From positions 157,219 to 221,218 of the forward strand of contig NZ_QWVS01000016.1 of assembly GCF_003570725.1 (NCBI RefSeq): 64,000 bases of DNA, written 5' to 3'. Origin of the DNA: Peribacillus asahii. GTDB taxonomy: Bacteria > Bacillota > Bacilli > Bacillales > DSM-1321. Below the pieces are notes generated by a model. It saw only the letters and a program-made list of their open reading frames with translations. It was not told where the DNA came from and ran no database searches. Below, in pieces: positions 53,296 through 61,379 of the stretch. The first letter of the stretch is position 1; each line of letters begins with the position of its first letter. The translations under genes and the position numbers were made by a program.

Positions 53296-53679
53296 TCAAT
53301 CTTGTTCTTCATTAAACCATAGAGGATCTTTGTTATCGACATCACCATTATAGTTAATGAGAATCTCATCCCCTGCTTTTATATCTGTGAACGCATAGTA
53401 GTCAAACGTGTGATTGTCAAAATTAATTTCATACGTTGCATTCGGTTCATACGAATGATTAAAAAGCATTCCATAGCCAAGAAGAATCGCAGTATGATTA
53501 ATCCCATACTCAAAAACGTAATCAGCGAGCAATGTTTGTTCGATATGTTCATGCTGGTCGTTAGGGTAAGGGAGGACCGGTGCTTCATGTATAAGCTCGC
53601 CTTTTTTTATATCGCGTGTAGCGAATACCCCTCTATTCAATTCTCCATCACTTAGTGCAGAGGTTTTTACTTCAATCAT
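53296..53679 (-). CDS. SET domain protein
   Basis: A 127-residue protein that is essentially a lone SET domain. The N-terminal GVFATRDIKKGELIHEAPVL, the S-adenosylmethionine/active-site motif FNHSYEPNATYE (NHSxxPN) and DIKAGDEILINYN (GEELxxxY-like) are all present. SET domains methylate protein lysines. In bacteria their targets are mostly unknown, with ribosomal or chromatin-like proteins as candidates. The ATG at 53679 follows GAGCAGGTGAAATCC. A start at 53724 would add 15 residues. The gene is isolated. Confidence 0.85.
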   Translation of the reverse strand: MIEVKTSALSDGELNRGVFATRDIKKGELIHEAPVLPYPNDQHEHIEQTLLADYVFEYGINHTAILLGYGMLFNHSYEPNATYEINFDNHTFDYYAFTDIKAGDEILINYNGDVDNKDPLWFNEEQD

Positions 53680-53928
53680 GGATTTCACCTGCTCATTTTT
53701 AAAGTTTCTTTCTAACTGTAACATTGTTATCGAAATTAAGTAATGAAAAGTTTAAATATTAACGCCATTATGCTTTATTTTGTTTAAAATACTGAGTTTT
53801 ATTGGTATTGGTAATTATATCCATAATCCATAAAGATTATTGCACAAAAGAGAGAAGAAAACTATACTCACATCTATGGTATACTGATAGGTAAAAAATG
53901 TAATTTTGGAAATGGAGGTAGGATAGGC

Positions 53929-54690
53929 ATGGAAGAACATATGGACTTGAAAAAAGTTTCAAGGGATGACGGTCATCGTCTATGGCCGCTGCCTAATTTG
54001 CCGTGGATTATGAAGCAGACCTGGAATGATCTTTTGTTTGCTCATTATCCGATTAAACTTGAAGTTTTACAAACGCTGGTACCTAATGTGCTGCCGTTGG
54101 ATTCCTTTAACGGTATGGGCTGGATTGGTGTTGTTCCGTTTCATATGACAGGTATTCGAATGCGAGGCTTGCCGCCTATTCCTGGAACGGATCGATTTCC
54201 CGAGCTCAACGTTCGGACGTATGTAACCGTTGATGGCAAGCCCGGGGTGTACTTCTTTAGTCTAGATGCTGCCAACCAGCTTGCGGTGTGGGGGGCCAAA
54301 ACGTTCTACCACTTGCCATATGTGTATGCTGATATGACAGTGAAGCGTAACGGGGCTAGCATAGGCTATGAAAGCAAGAGGCGAAGTGGTGATGATGCGC
54401 AATTTGTATGCAGCTATAGGCCAATCTCAGAGCCCTATCACGCAGCTAAAGGCTCTTTCGATGAGTGGATGTCTGAGCGCTATTGTCTTTATACCCTAAA
54501 CAAAAAGGGGGTACCGCTTCGCTGCGATATTCTACATCAGCCTTGGTTACTGCAGCATGCAGAGGCAGAATTTAGTCAGAATACGATGCTATCCGAGCAG
54601 GGGATTCAGGTTGAAAGTGACCAGCCTATCTTGCATTTTTCAAAAAAGATAGACGTTCGTATATGGCCTTTAGTTCATGTATCTGACTAA
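53929..54690 (+). CDS. YqjF family DUF2071 protein
   Basis: A 253-residue DUF2071 protein. Visible family segments are PWIMKQTWNDLLFAHYPI, GMGWIGVVPFHMTGIRMRGLPPIPGTDRFPELNVRTYV and FFSLDAANQLAVWGAKTFYHLPY. Structures of the family resemble lipocalin-like or acetoacetate decarboxylase folds; no activity is established. RBS GGAGGTAGGATAGGC. The codon use looks more GC-rich than its neighbours, so it may have been acquired. About 90 nt separate it from the amidohydrolase gene. Confidence 0.82.
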   Translation: MEEHMDLKKVSRDDGHRLWPLPNLPWIMKQTWNDLLFAHYPIKLEVLQTLVPNVLPLDSFNGMGWIGVVPFHMTGIRMRGLPPIPGTDRFPELNVRTYVTVDGKPGVYFFSLDAANQLAVWGAKTFYHLPYVYADMTVKRNGASIGYESKRRSGDDAQFVCSYRPISEPYHAAKGSFDEWMSERYCLYTLNKKGVPLRCDILHQPWLLQHAEAEFSQNTMLSEQGIQVESDQPILHFSKKIDVRIWPLVHVSD

Positions 54691-54783
54691 TCGATTGGGA
54701 TCTCGCCAAGTGAAAAAAGAAGAACTGAAGACGGTGCATTCACGAAATCACGCCGATAAAGGAATTCGAAGGAGCGGATTAAA

Positions 54784-55644
54784 ATGATTGTGGATTGCCA
54801 TTTTCATGTAGATGAAACGATGTTGACTCTAGAACAAATGATAGAGGGTATGGATAAAAATAATGTAACTAAAACAGCTCTAATTGCCCCCATGAACGAA
54901 ACCATGTTTGAAGTGAATAGTGCTTTTCAGCATAATGTACAACGTTTATTCCGCTCTCTCATACTGCATGCCCCTCAAATTGGACTCAAAATTTATGATG
55001 GTTTAGTAAAGGATGGCTATTTGAAACTTTACGGAAATTCATACAAGATTTTCACTAAGCCGAATAATGATATAGTTGCGGCTGCCATTGATCGATTTCC
55101 CAATCGATTTCTAGGCTGGGTAACAGTAAACCCCATGATTCCCGTATCCATGGAAGAAGTAGAATTATATCTTCATAAACCTAATTTTATTGGAGTGAAA
55201 GTTCATCCGTTCATGCATCAATATAGTATTAAAGCGCTCGATCCACTTGCGGCTATGTGTGAATCAAAAGGCATCCCCATGATTATTCATTTATCTTCAG
55301 AACGAGACTCTTATAAATATTTACCTGAACATTATCCTAAACTTAAATTAATTTATGCTCACGCCGGTCTTCCCTTTTGGAAAAAACTATGGAAATACGT
55401 TAAGGACCAACCCAATGTATTTGTCGATACATCTAGTGATTATCTTAATTCATCTCTTGTAAAGAAAGCTGTGGAATCTTTAGGGTATCGTAAAGTTCTT
55501 TATGGCTGCGACGGGCCATATGGAATGAAAACATTTAATGAATATGACTATTCGGCAAAGAAAGATTGGATTGATTCACTTCAAATTCCTGATAACGAAA
55601 AGGAATATATACTTGGAAAGAACTTTTTAGAAATGATTGGTTAA
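54784..55644 (+). CDS. Amidohydrolase family (TIM-barrel) protein
   Basis: A 286-residue metal-dependent hydrolase of the amidohydrolase-2 type. The metal motif HxH is in IVDCHFHVDE at the start. GVKVHPF holds the next His, then IIHLSSE, YAHAGLPFW and the C-terminal Asp in LYGCDGPYG. This set of His and Asp fits a mono- or dinuclear centre acting on a carboxylate or amide. Substrate unknown. RBS CGAAGGAGCGGATTAAA. It precedes maa by 28 nt and may be cotranscribed with it. Confidence 0.82.
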   Translation: MIVDCHFHVDETMLTLEQMIEGMDKNNVTKTALIAPMNETMFEVNSAFQHNVQRLFRSLILHAPQIGLKIYDGLVKDGYLKLYGNSYKIFTKPNNDIVAAAIDRFPNRFLGWVTVNPMIPVSMEEVELYLHKPNFIGVKVHPFMHQYSIKALDPLAAMCESKGIPMIIHLSSERDSYKYLPEHYPKLKLIYAHAGLPFWKKLWKYVKDQPNVFVDTSSDYLNSSLVKKAVESLGYRKVLYGCDGPYGMKTFNEYDYSAKKDWIDSLQIPDNEKEYILGKNFLEMIG

Positions 55645-55672
55645 TTCAAATTGATAAGGAGGTTCTAAAGTA

Positions 55673-56236
55673 ATGAAAACCGAAAAAGAGAAAATGTTGA
55701 ATGGTGAACTTTATCATGCAGCCGATCCACAATTACTACAAGAAAGACTGAATGCTAGAAGATTAACTAGATTATACAATCAGACAATCGAAACGGATGA
55801 CAATAAAAGAACGAAACTATTAAAAGAACTGTTTGGTTCGACTGGGGAAAATCTATACATAGAACCAACATTTCGTTGTGATTATGGTTACAACATCCAT
55901 GTTGGAGAGAACTTCTATGCTAATTTTGATTGTGTCTTTTTGGATGTTTGTGAAATTCGGATAGGAGATAACTGTATGATTGCACCAGGTGTACACATAT
56001 ATACAGCGACGCATCCGCTAGATCCAACTGAAAGAATATTAGGTGCAGAATACGGACTGCCCGTACATATTGGTTACAATGTCTGGATTGGCGGGAGAGC
56101 TGTTATCAATCCTGGAGTTAAAATAGGGAATAATGTCGTTATCGCTTCTGGTGCAGTCGTAACAAAAGATGTGCCAGATAATGTGGTGGCAGGTGGAAAT
56201 CCTGCAAAAATCATTAAACAAATAGAACGGGGATAA
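55673..56236 (+). CDS. maa: Maltose/sugar O-acetyltransferase (Maa)
   Basis: A 187-residue left-handed beta-helix acetyltransferase. The N-terminal Mac domain (about 5-60) reads [33 protein letters not shown]. Hexapeptide repeats run from about 75 to 180. The catalytic His is in [10 protein letters not shown], and NPAKIIKQI ends the protein. It acetylates maltose or glucose with acetyl-CoA, possibly to dispose of excess sugar. RBS GATAAGGAGGTTC. Confidence 0.92.
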   Translation: MKTEKEKMLNGELYHAADPQLLQERLNARRLTRLYNQTIETDDNKRTKLLKELFGSTGENLYIEPTFRCDYGYNIHVGENFYANFDCVFLDVCEIRIGDNCMIAPGVHIYTATHPLDPTERILGAEYGLPVHIGYNVWIGGRAVINPGVKIGNNVVIASGAVVTKDVPDNVVAGGNPAKIIKQIERG

Positions 56237-56283
56237 AGCGTTGGAAGAAGTGAATTGGACTCTTAGCGGCGATGTTGCTGCCC

Positions 56284-56320
56284 CAAATTGTTAGGTGGAT
56301 CTAACAATTTGAGACTTTTC
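56284..56320. terminator. Terminator after maa
   Basis: CAAATTGTTAG (56284-56294) pairs perfectly with CTAACAATTTG (56301-56311), then a T-rich tail. The minus-strand EamA gene also ends here. Confidence 0.82.
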
Positions 56321-56322
56321 TA

Positions 56323-57240
56323 TTAGGCCGATACATTTTTATTTTTCCTCTGAAGCATCCACATTTCTAATGTCCCTGAGCCAAGCAATACTCCTGTAAC
56401 AATGAGGACTAGACCGATGAAATGGGCTGGTACAATTGTTTCATTAAGAAGAATAGCTGCCCCAACTAAGGAAAAAAAGGTATTTAAATTCAAAAATATA
56501 GACGCTTCTGCCGCTCCAACTTGGCCGATGGAATAATTATAAATCAGATGTCCCATTCCGGTGGCAATCACAGCTGAGAAGAAGAATCCTGCCCAGAAAA
56601 CAGGCGGAGCAGAAGCGAGTGATGCTAAGCCTTCTGGTTCCTTCCATAAACTAATGGCGAAAAGAAGAAAAGATCCAATCAGCATCATATAGCCTGTCAA
56701 AAGGCGTGGATCCATCGTTTGGGCCGCTTTATTAATTAAAATAAAACTTAACGCTTGTGAAAGAATACAGAGTAAAATCTCCACATCTCCTAGATTAATA
56801 GAATCAACCCCATTGCCTCCAGCTAGAACTGTGAAACTAACGCCTACACCACCACAAATAAAACCAACTAAACGAATGAACGACGGCTTTTTACGAAAAA
56901 ATAACATAGATAAAATAACTGTCAACAGCGGTCCCATACCTAAAATCAATCCGGTATTCGTAGCTGAGGTTTTCGTTAATCCTTCCGCTAAGAAGTAATG
57001 GTGTAAAACGACACTTAAAAGAGCTCCTCCGAAAACATAGAAGAGTTCGGATTTTTTAGGGAGACGAATTTTACCAAGGAAGTAAAGGACAATAAAGACA
57101 ACCAGGGAAGCTGTAAAGATTCTTAAGGAAGTCATAGTCACAGCATCAGTATGCGCTACTAAAACCTTCAGAACAGATACATTTATCCCCCAAGAAACCA
57201 TGATTCCAATAAGCATTATGTAGATTTTCGAATAGCTCAT
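56323..57240 (-). CDS. EamA/DMT family transporter
   Basis: A 305-residue membrane protein with ten helices in two EamA halves. The first includes GIMVSWGINVSVLKVLVAH and GLTKTSATNTGLILGMGPLLTVILSMLFF. The second includes SIGQVGAAEASIFLNLNTFFSLVGAAILLNE. Family members export amino acids or other metabolites. The start is ATG 57240, preceded by AAAGGTTGTTTG; ATG 57282 has no RBS. Convergent with maa. Confidence 0.88.
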   Translation of the reverse strand: MSYSKIYIMLIGIMVSWGINVSVLKVLVAHTDAVTMTSLRIFTASLVVFIVLYFLGKIRLPKKSELFYVFGGALLSVVLHHYFLAEGLTKTSATNTGLILGMGPLLTVILSMLFFRKKPSFIRLVGFICGGVGVSFTVLAGGNGVDSINLGDVEILLCILSQALSFILINKAAQTMDPRLLTGYMMLIGSFLLFAISLWKEPEGLASLASAPPVFWAGFFFSAVIATGMGHLIYNYSIGQVGAAEASIFLNLNTFFSLVGAAILLNETIVPAHFIGLVLIVTGVLLGSGTLEMWMLQRKNKNVSA

Positions 57241-57442
57241 TACAAACAACCTTTCAAACGTAGTTAATGATTGATTATACAACTTTACCTAAAAATTAAC
57301 AGCAAAAAAGCTTAATTTTCTATGTGAAGTTTTTCTCGATGCTATATATGACTTGCACCTCTAAGATTGGTCTAGATCAATCTTAGAATATTACTGATGA
57401 ATTGGAAAATGATAATAGTAATGATAAGAGGGAGGTTGCGTG

Positions 57443-57589
57443 ATGAAAGATAATGATGAACAAATTAGCGAGGGCTTAAATCAACTATTTGAAATTATTA
57501 ATGCAAAAGGGGATACAGGGGAATTAGCTCAAATAGTAGAAAGATCCAATCCGGATTCCGATACGGAAAAGGGATCTGCGAAATCTTAA
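57443..57589 (+). CDS. Small acidic hypothetical protein
   Basis: A 48-residue acidic, soluble protein starting MKDNDEQISEGLNQLFEIIN. It ends in a Ser/Asp-rich tail. RBS GAGGGAGGTTGCGTG precedes ATG 57443, and a good terminator lies 30 nt after the stop, supporting a real gene. No family recognised. Confidence 0.6.
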   Translation: MKDNDEQISEGLNQLFEIINAKGDTGELAQIVERSNPDSDTEKGSAKS

Positions 57590-57620
57590 CAATAGCTCGA
57601 CAGTTAATCTCCAATTAAAA

Positions 57621-57656
57621 AAGCTGACAATCGCTATACAAATGATTGTCAGCTTA
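57621..57656. terminator. Bidirectional terminator between small ORF and MFS gene
   Basis: AAGCTGACAATC (57621-57632) pairs perfectly with GATTGTCAGCTT (57644-57655). An A-run on the left gives a U-run for the minus strand. Confidence 0.88.
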
Positions 57657-57660
57657 CTGG

Positions 57661-58923
57661 TTATTTGGTTAAAGCACGCTGTTTATCCAGCTCCAGTTGC
57701 TTAGAGAATGATAGATGTTGAGGAAGTGTAATGGACGCGAAGCTGGCAATAATCCCAAGCAGTCCAGCAATGCCAAATGAAAATAAATGAGTACCGAACA
57801 TTTCATATCCCCAACCGCCAAGGAATGAACCTAATGCTGCTCCAATTTGATGTCCGATAAAAAAAGCCCAACCATTTAAGATTCCAAGTAAACGAACTCC
57901 ATATAAATCACTTAAAATGGCTGTCGACATGGCAATGGATCCCGCCCATACTAATCCGCCAGTAATGGCGACAAAAAAGAGCTGCCAGTTCGTAGTTGCT
58001 AAAACTAAACCTAGGAACCCTAGTCCACGCACAAAATAGACTAAAAACAAAATGTTTTTTCGAGGGAAACGGTCAGCAAGCTGTGCTAAAAACAGGGAAC
58101 TGAATATTGCGACAATTCCGATCATCCCAACACCAAATGAAGCAACCATTGGTTCATAATGATGATCCATCAACATAGGAACTCCGTGGGAACCTAAAAG
58201 ATTCATTCCAAATCCACAGGCGAATAATCCGAGTACAATCTGCCAATAAGCCCGTGTCTTCACGGCATCTTTCCATGTAATATCAGAGGGGGCCTCCTGC
58301 CTTCCTTTATTACCTGCAGCTCCTGCACCATCTGCCTCTTTAGGAACATCTTCTCGTATAATAAAGATAGCTGAAGGGAGAACGATACAAATGAACACTC
58401 CGGCGAATATAAGGAGAGTTTGCTGCCAGCCGACAAGGTGGATTAACCACGTTTCAAGGGGTGTCATAACAGCGATGCCAGCCATTCCGCCTGTCGTTAA
58501 ATAAAACAGTGCTTTCCCTCTTTGGCGAACAAACCACTTACTAACGATAGGCGATAACGATATATTGCTTAAAAAAGCAAGCCCGAGTGAGAGGAAAATA
58601 CCGAAAGAAAGCAGAAAAGAGACGCTCCCTGTTGAATTAACCGTCCACACAATGGATAAACATACGACGGTTAATCCTGTTAACATTACGAAACGGGTAC
58701 TAAAGGTTTTCAAAAGCATTCCTGCTAGGGGCATCCCGATTCCATAAACAATCATCCCAATAGCAACGATGATGGAAAGATCCGTTCGAGACAATTCTAA
58801 ATCAACCATAACTGGCTCCATAAAAGGTCCAATTCCCATCCGCATTCCCATCGTAAGCAAAACAATGACGGAGGCAGATAAAACAATATACCAACCGTAA
58901 TAAGGACGTTTGCTGTTATCCAT
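57661..58923 (-). CDS. MFS transporter (monocarboxylate/OFA-like)
   Basis: A 420-residue transporter with twelve hydrophobic segments, of the oxalate-formate/monocarboxylate type. It starts MDNSKRPYYGWYIVLSASV, with IGMPLAGMLLKTFSTR in the first half. The second half includes GFGMNLLGSHGVPMLMD and GILNGWAFFIGHQIGAALGS. ATG 58923 is chosen as the family start; ATG 58938 adds five residues. Neither has its own RBS. A 21-codon leader ORF with a strong RBS overlaps this start, so coupling is likely. Substrate unknown. Confidence 0.85.
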   Translation of the reverse strand: MDNSKRPYYGWYIVLSASVIVLLTMGMRMGIGPFMEPVMVDLELSRTDLSIIVAIGMIVYGIGMPLAGMLLKTFSTRFVMLTGLTVVCLSIVWTVNSTGSVSFLLSFGIFLSLGLAFLSNISLSPIVSKWFVRQRGKALFYLTTGGMAGIAVMTPLETWLIHLVGWQQTLLIFAGVFICIVLPSAIFIIREDVPKEADGAGAAGNKGRQEAPSDITWKDAVKTRAYWQIVLGLFACGFGMNLLGSHGVPMLMDHHYEPMVASFGVGMIGIVAIFSSLFLAQLADRFPRKNILFLVYFVRGLGFLGLVLATTNWQLFFVAITGGLVWAGSIAMSTAILSDLYGVRLLGILNGWAFFIGHQIGAALGSFLGGWGYEMFGTHLFSFGIAGLLGIIASFASITLPQHLSFSKQLELDKQRALTK

Positions 58924-58981
58924 GGTGCATACGTCCATCTTGGCCGCTGAAGCAAGCGAATAATGTATGCGTTTTCAACAT
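58916..58981 (-). CDS. Short leader ORF overlapping the MFS start
   Basis: A 21-codon ORF starts at ATG 58981 with GGGAGG placed 8-9 nt upstream. It ends TAA at 58916-58918, inside the MFS gene (sequence ATGGATAAC). It reads MLKTHTLFACFSG... and is rich in His. The only good RBS of the unit serves this ORF. It is either a regulatory leader peptide or a sign that the MFS start is mis-set. Confidence 0.5.
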   Translation of the reverse strand: MLKTHTLFACFSGQDGRMHHG

Positions 58982-59171
58982 TTCGAATAGCCTCCCGTAT
59001 TTAAAAAAGTAATTTCCATATTAAGTATAAACTATATCTAGGCTCTTCAGATAATAAAAAGCTTATCGATGTCTAATGTTGTTATGTTTAGAGTTGAAAC
59101 TTAACCATTAATGAGGACATTCTATTACAAGGAGGGGATGATTAAGGAGAATTAGGATTTTATCTTTTTAG

Positions 59172-59254
59172 ACAAGGAGACTCCCATCTTCAAGCAGTAG
59201 CAATGCGATAGCAAGCTAAAGGAAAGTGGGAGATGAATGGGCTTCTTGTTTTTT
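59172..59254 (+). repeat. Nested hairpin resembling an IS200/IS605-type element end
   Basis: An inner imperfect stem CTCCCATCTTC (59181-59191) with GGAAAGTGGGAG (59221-59232) is nested in an outer ACAAGGAG/CTTCTTGT pairing, then a T6 run. The arrangement recalls right ends or omega RNA tails of TnpB-bearing elements. No transposase gene remains. Confidence 0.35.
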
Positions 59255-59265
59255 ATGTGGCTTTG

Positions 59266-60657
59266 TTATACATAGCCTTTTATATGAGGGAGAGAAATCG
59301 TAAACGTTGTTCCTTCACCCACCTTACTGTCGACCATGATTTCTCCTCCATGTAAGGTGATAATTTGCTTAACGATGGCCAAGCCAAGCCCTGTTCCATC
59401 TTTTTTTCGGGCCGAGTCGACACGGTAAAATCGATCGAAAATTTGAGGGAGTGCCTCCTCAGTTATCCCTATTCCTGTATCTTTAAAAATAAGCTTAATG
59501 CCAGATTCAGTTTGGGCTAGACTAATCCAGATACTGCCCCTATGAGGGTTATATTTTATCGCATTTGTCAGCAAATTATCCCATACGTTAACCATAAGCT
59601 CAGGATCAGCTTTGAAACGGACGGGGGCAAGTTTATAGGAGACCTCGATTTCCTTTTCCTCCAGCCGCCATTGATATCGGCGTATCGTTTGTTTGATTTG
59701 TTCATCCAATTTGACTTCCGAAAGCTTCATTGGATAGGCTTTCTGATCAAGAGAGGTTAAGAGCAAGAGCTGTTTCGTAAGATTTGAAAGCCGCTTTGAT
59801 TCATCGTCGATAATTTGTACATATTCGCTGCATTCACTTTCTGTTAATTCTTGTATCTTTAGCAGTTCGGCATATCCTTGAATATTCATCAGCGGCGACT
59901 GAAAGTCATGAGATACATTGCTGATGAAGGCTTTGCGGGCTTCATCATTATGCTGTAATTGCCTTTGCATCGTGTTGAAGCTTTCTACCAGCTGGCCAAT
60001 CTCATCCTTGCGCTCGATTTTTAAAGGGTAATTAAAGTTCTCACGGGTAATCTCTTTGGTTGCTTCCGTTAACTTTGTAATCGGCCGGATGAGGTGCTTG
60101 GCAAACAAGATTACCCCGATGATGCTGACAGCGGTAATTGCGACAAGGAATCCTGCGAGAATCATATGCATATCTGAAAAAAGCAGTTTGTTATTTGGGC
60201 GCAGGAATAGGCCGTATTGCTGTCCATTCATGGTGATTGGAACGCCGACTGTATTTTTTAAGTCGTTTGAGAAATGCCCCATCAATAGAAGCTCATCGGA
60301 AAAATTATTCATTCCATGATAGATTTCTTTTTCTTCAAGCACCTTCATTGCTTCTTTTGGAAGCACTTTTTTCGTAAAAGGCTGGCCGAAATAAGCTTCT
60401 TCACCCGATTCATTTACCACATAAATTTGATAGCCAAGATTGCCCATGGATTCTAAATAGGAATTAAAAGAAGAACTAGATGAATGCATTTTCTCAAGAC
60501 CTGATGCGATTTCCTGGGCAATCGCCACATGTTGCTGATCAATTTTTTCTTTTGTAAAGGTCGTGTAGACGAAGTTAGCTAATGTAAAACCGATGGCACT
60601 GCTTATAACTAAAATGACAAGTGTTGCAACGATGAATTTCCGATAAAGAGTCTTCAT
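59266..60657 (-). CDS. Sensor histidine kinase (OmpR-partner type)
   Basis: A 463-residue kinase with two membrane helices (about 8-30 and 165-187) flanking an extracellular sensor domain. A HAMP domain follows (about 188-240), then the H-box SNVSHDFQSPL with His250. The ATPase motifs are NLLTNAIKYNP, DTGIGITEEALPQIFDRFYR and GTGLGLAIVKQI. It autophosphorylates and passes phosphate to the upstream response regulator. Its start overlaps the regulator stop by 4 nt. The signal is unknown; the exporter upstream suggests lipid, drug or envelope stress. Confidence 0.92.
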   Translation of the reverse strand: MKTLYRKFIVATLVILVISSAIGFTLANFVYTTFTKEKIDQQHVAIAQEIASGLEKMHSSSSSFNSYLESMGNLGYQIYVVNESGEEAYFGQPFTKKVLPKEAMKVLEEKEIYHGMNNFSDELLLMGHFSNDLKNTVGVPITMNGQQYGLFLRPNNKLLFSDMHMILAGFLVAITAVSIIGVILFAKHLIRPITKLTEATKEITRENFNYPLKIERKDEIGQLVESFNTMQRQLQHNDEARKAFISNVSHDFQSPLMNIQGYAELLKIQELTESECSEYVQIIDDESKRLSNLTKQLLLLTSLDQKAYPMKLSEVKLDEQIKQTIRRYQWRLEEKEIEVSYKLAPVRFKADPELMVNVWDNLLTNAIKYNPHRGSIWISLAQTESGIKLIFKDTGIGITEEALPQIFDRFYRVDSARKKDGTGLGLAIVKQIITLHGGEIMVDSKVGEGTTFTISLPHIKGYV

Positions 60658-61325
60658 TTCATTTCCTCAAGCTTATAGCCGATTCCGCGTATAGTTTGAA
60701 TTTCCACCGTTGCTTCATATTTTTTTAAGCGTTCCCGGACGCGGTTGATATGTGTATTAAGCGTTTGTTCGCCGCCTTCATAATCGATTCCCCATGCTTG
60801 TTCAATCAAGGCAGCACGAGGTGTAATTTTATTAACACGTGCAGCGAGAAGGCTTAGCAATTCAAACTCTTTTAGAGGGAAAAGAATAGTTTCCTCATTG
60901 ATCACCACTTCAAAGCTTTTGCGGTCCATTATAAGATTTCCAGCTTTGATTACCGTATCCATTGCTCGCTCAACGCGTCTTAAAACGACGGCTACACGGA
61001 ATAGCAATTCTTTCACTTCGAAAGGTTTTACAATATAGTCTTCCGAACCAGATAAAAAGCCTCGTTCTTTATCGTCCAGCTGTCCTTTGGCAGTAAGCAG
61101 GATGACCGGTATCTGGAAGTCATCTGACAATAGCTTGGTCAATTCAAAGCCATCCATCCCCGGCATCATCACATCGACAATGGCTAAATCGACGGTTTGT
61201 TCTTCTAAAAAGACTAATGCCTCTTCAGCATTATTAGCTCGGTATACTTGATAGCCTTCACGACTTAAATGAATGAATACAAGCTGCTGAATGTAGATAT
61301 CATCATCTACAACGAGTATTTTCAT
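60654..61325 (-). CDS. OmpR/PhoB family response regulator
   Basis: A 223-residue regulator. The receiver has VVDDD (5-9), the phosphoacceptor Asp51 in LAIVDVMMPGMDG, Thr in LLTAKG and Lys in IVKPF. The C-terminal winged helix ends EQTLNTHINRVRERLKK and TIRGIGYKLEE. It is translated with the kinase (ATGA overlap). AAGGAGGTCCGTCG precedes the ATG, right after a strong hairpin. It probably controls the upstream MMPL exporter operon. Confidence 0.94.
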   Translation of the reverse strand: MKILVVDDDIYIQQLVFIHLSREGYQVYRANNAEEALVFLEEQTVDLAIVDVMMPGMDGFELTKLLSDDFQIPVILLTAKGQLDDKERGFLSGSEDYIVKPFEVKELLFRVAVVLRRVERAMDTVIKAGNLIMDRKSFEVVINEETILFPLKEFELLSLLAARVNKITPRAALIEQAWGIDYEGGEQTLNTHINRVRERLKKYEATVEIQTIRGIGYKLEEMK

Positions 61326-61344
61326 CGACGGACCTCCTTACAAG

Positions 61345-61379
61345 TAGAAATACAGAGGGGAGACCCCTCTGTATTTCTA
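61345..61379 (-). terminator. Perfect hairpin between the MMPL gene and the response regulator
   Basis: A 16-bp perfect stem pairs 61345-61360 with 61364-61379 around a 3-nt loop, and includes the MMPL stop codon. It lacks a U-tract and is followed at once by the regulator RBS. Partial termination or RNA processing that lowers expression of the downstream pair is the likely role. Confidence 0.55.
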
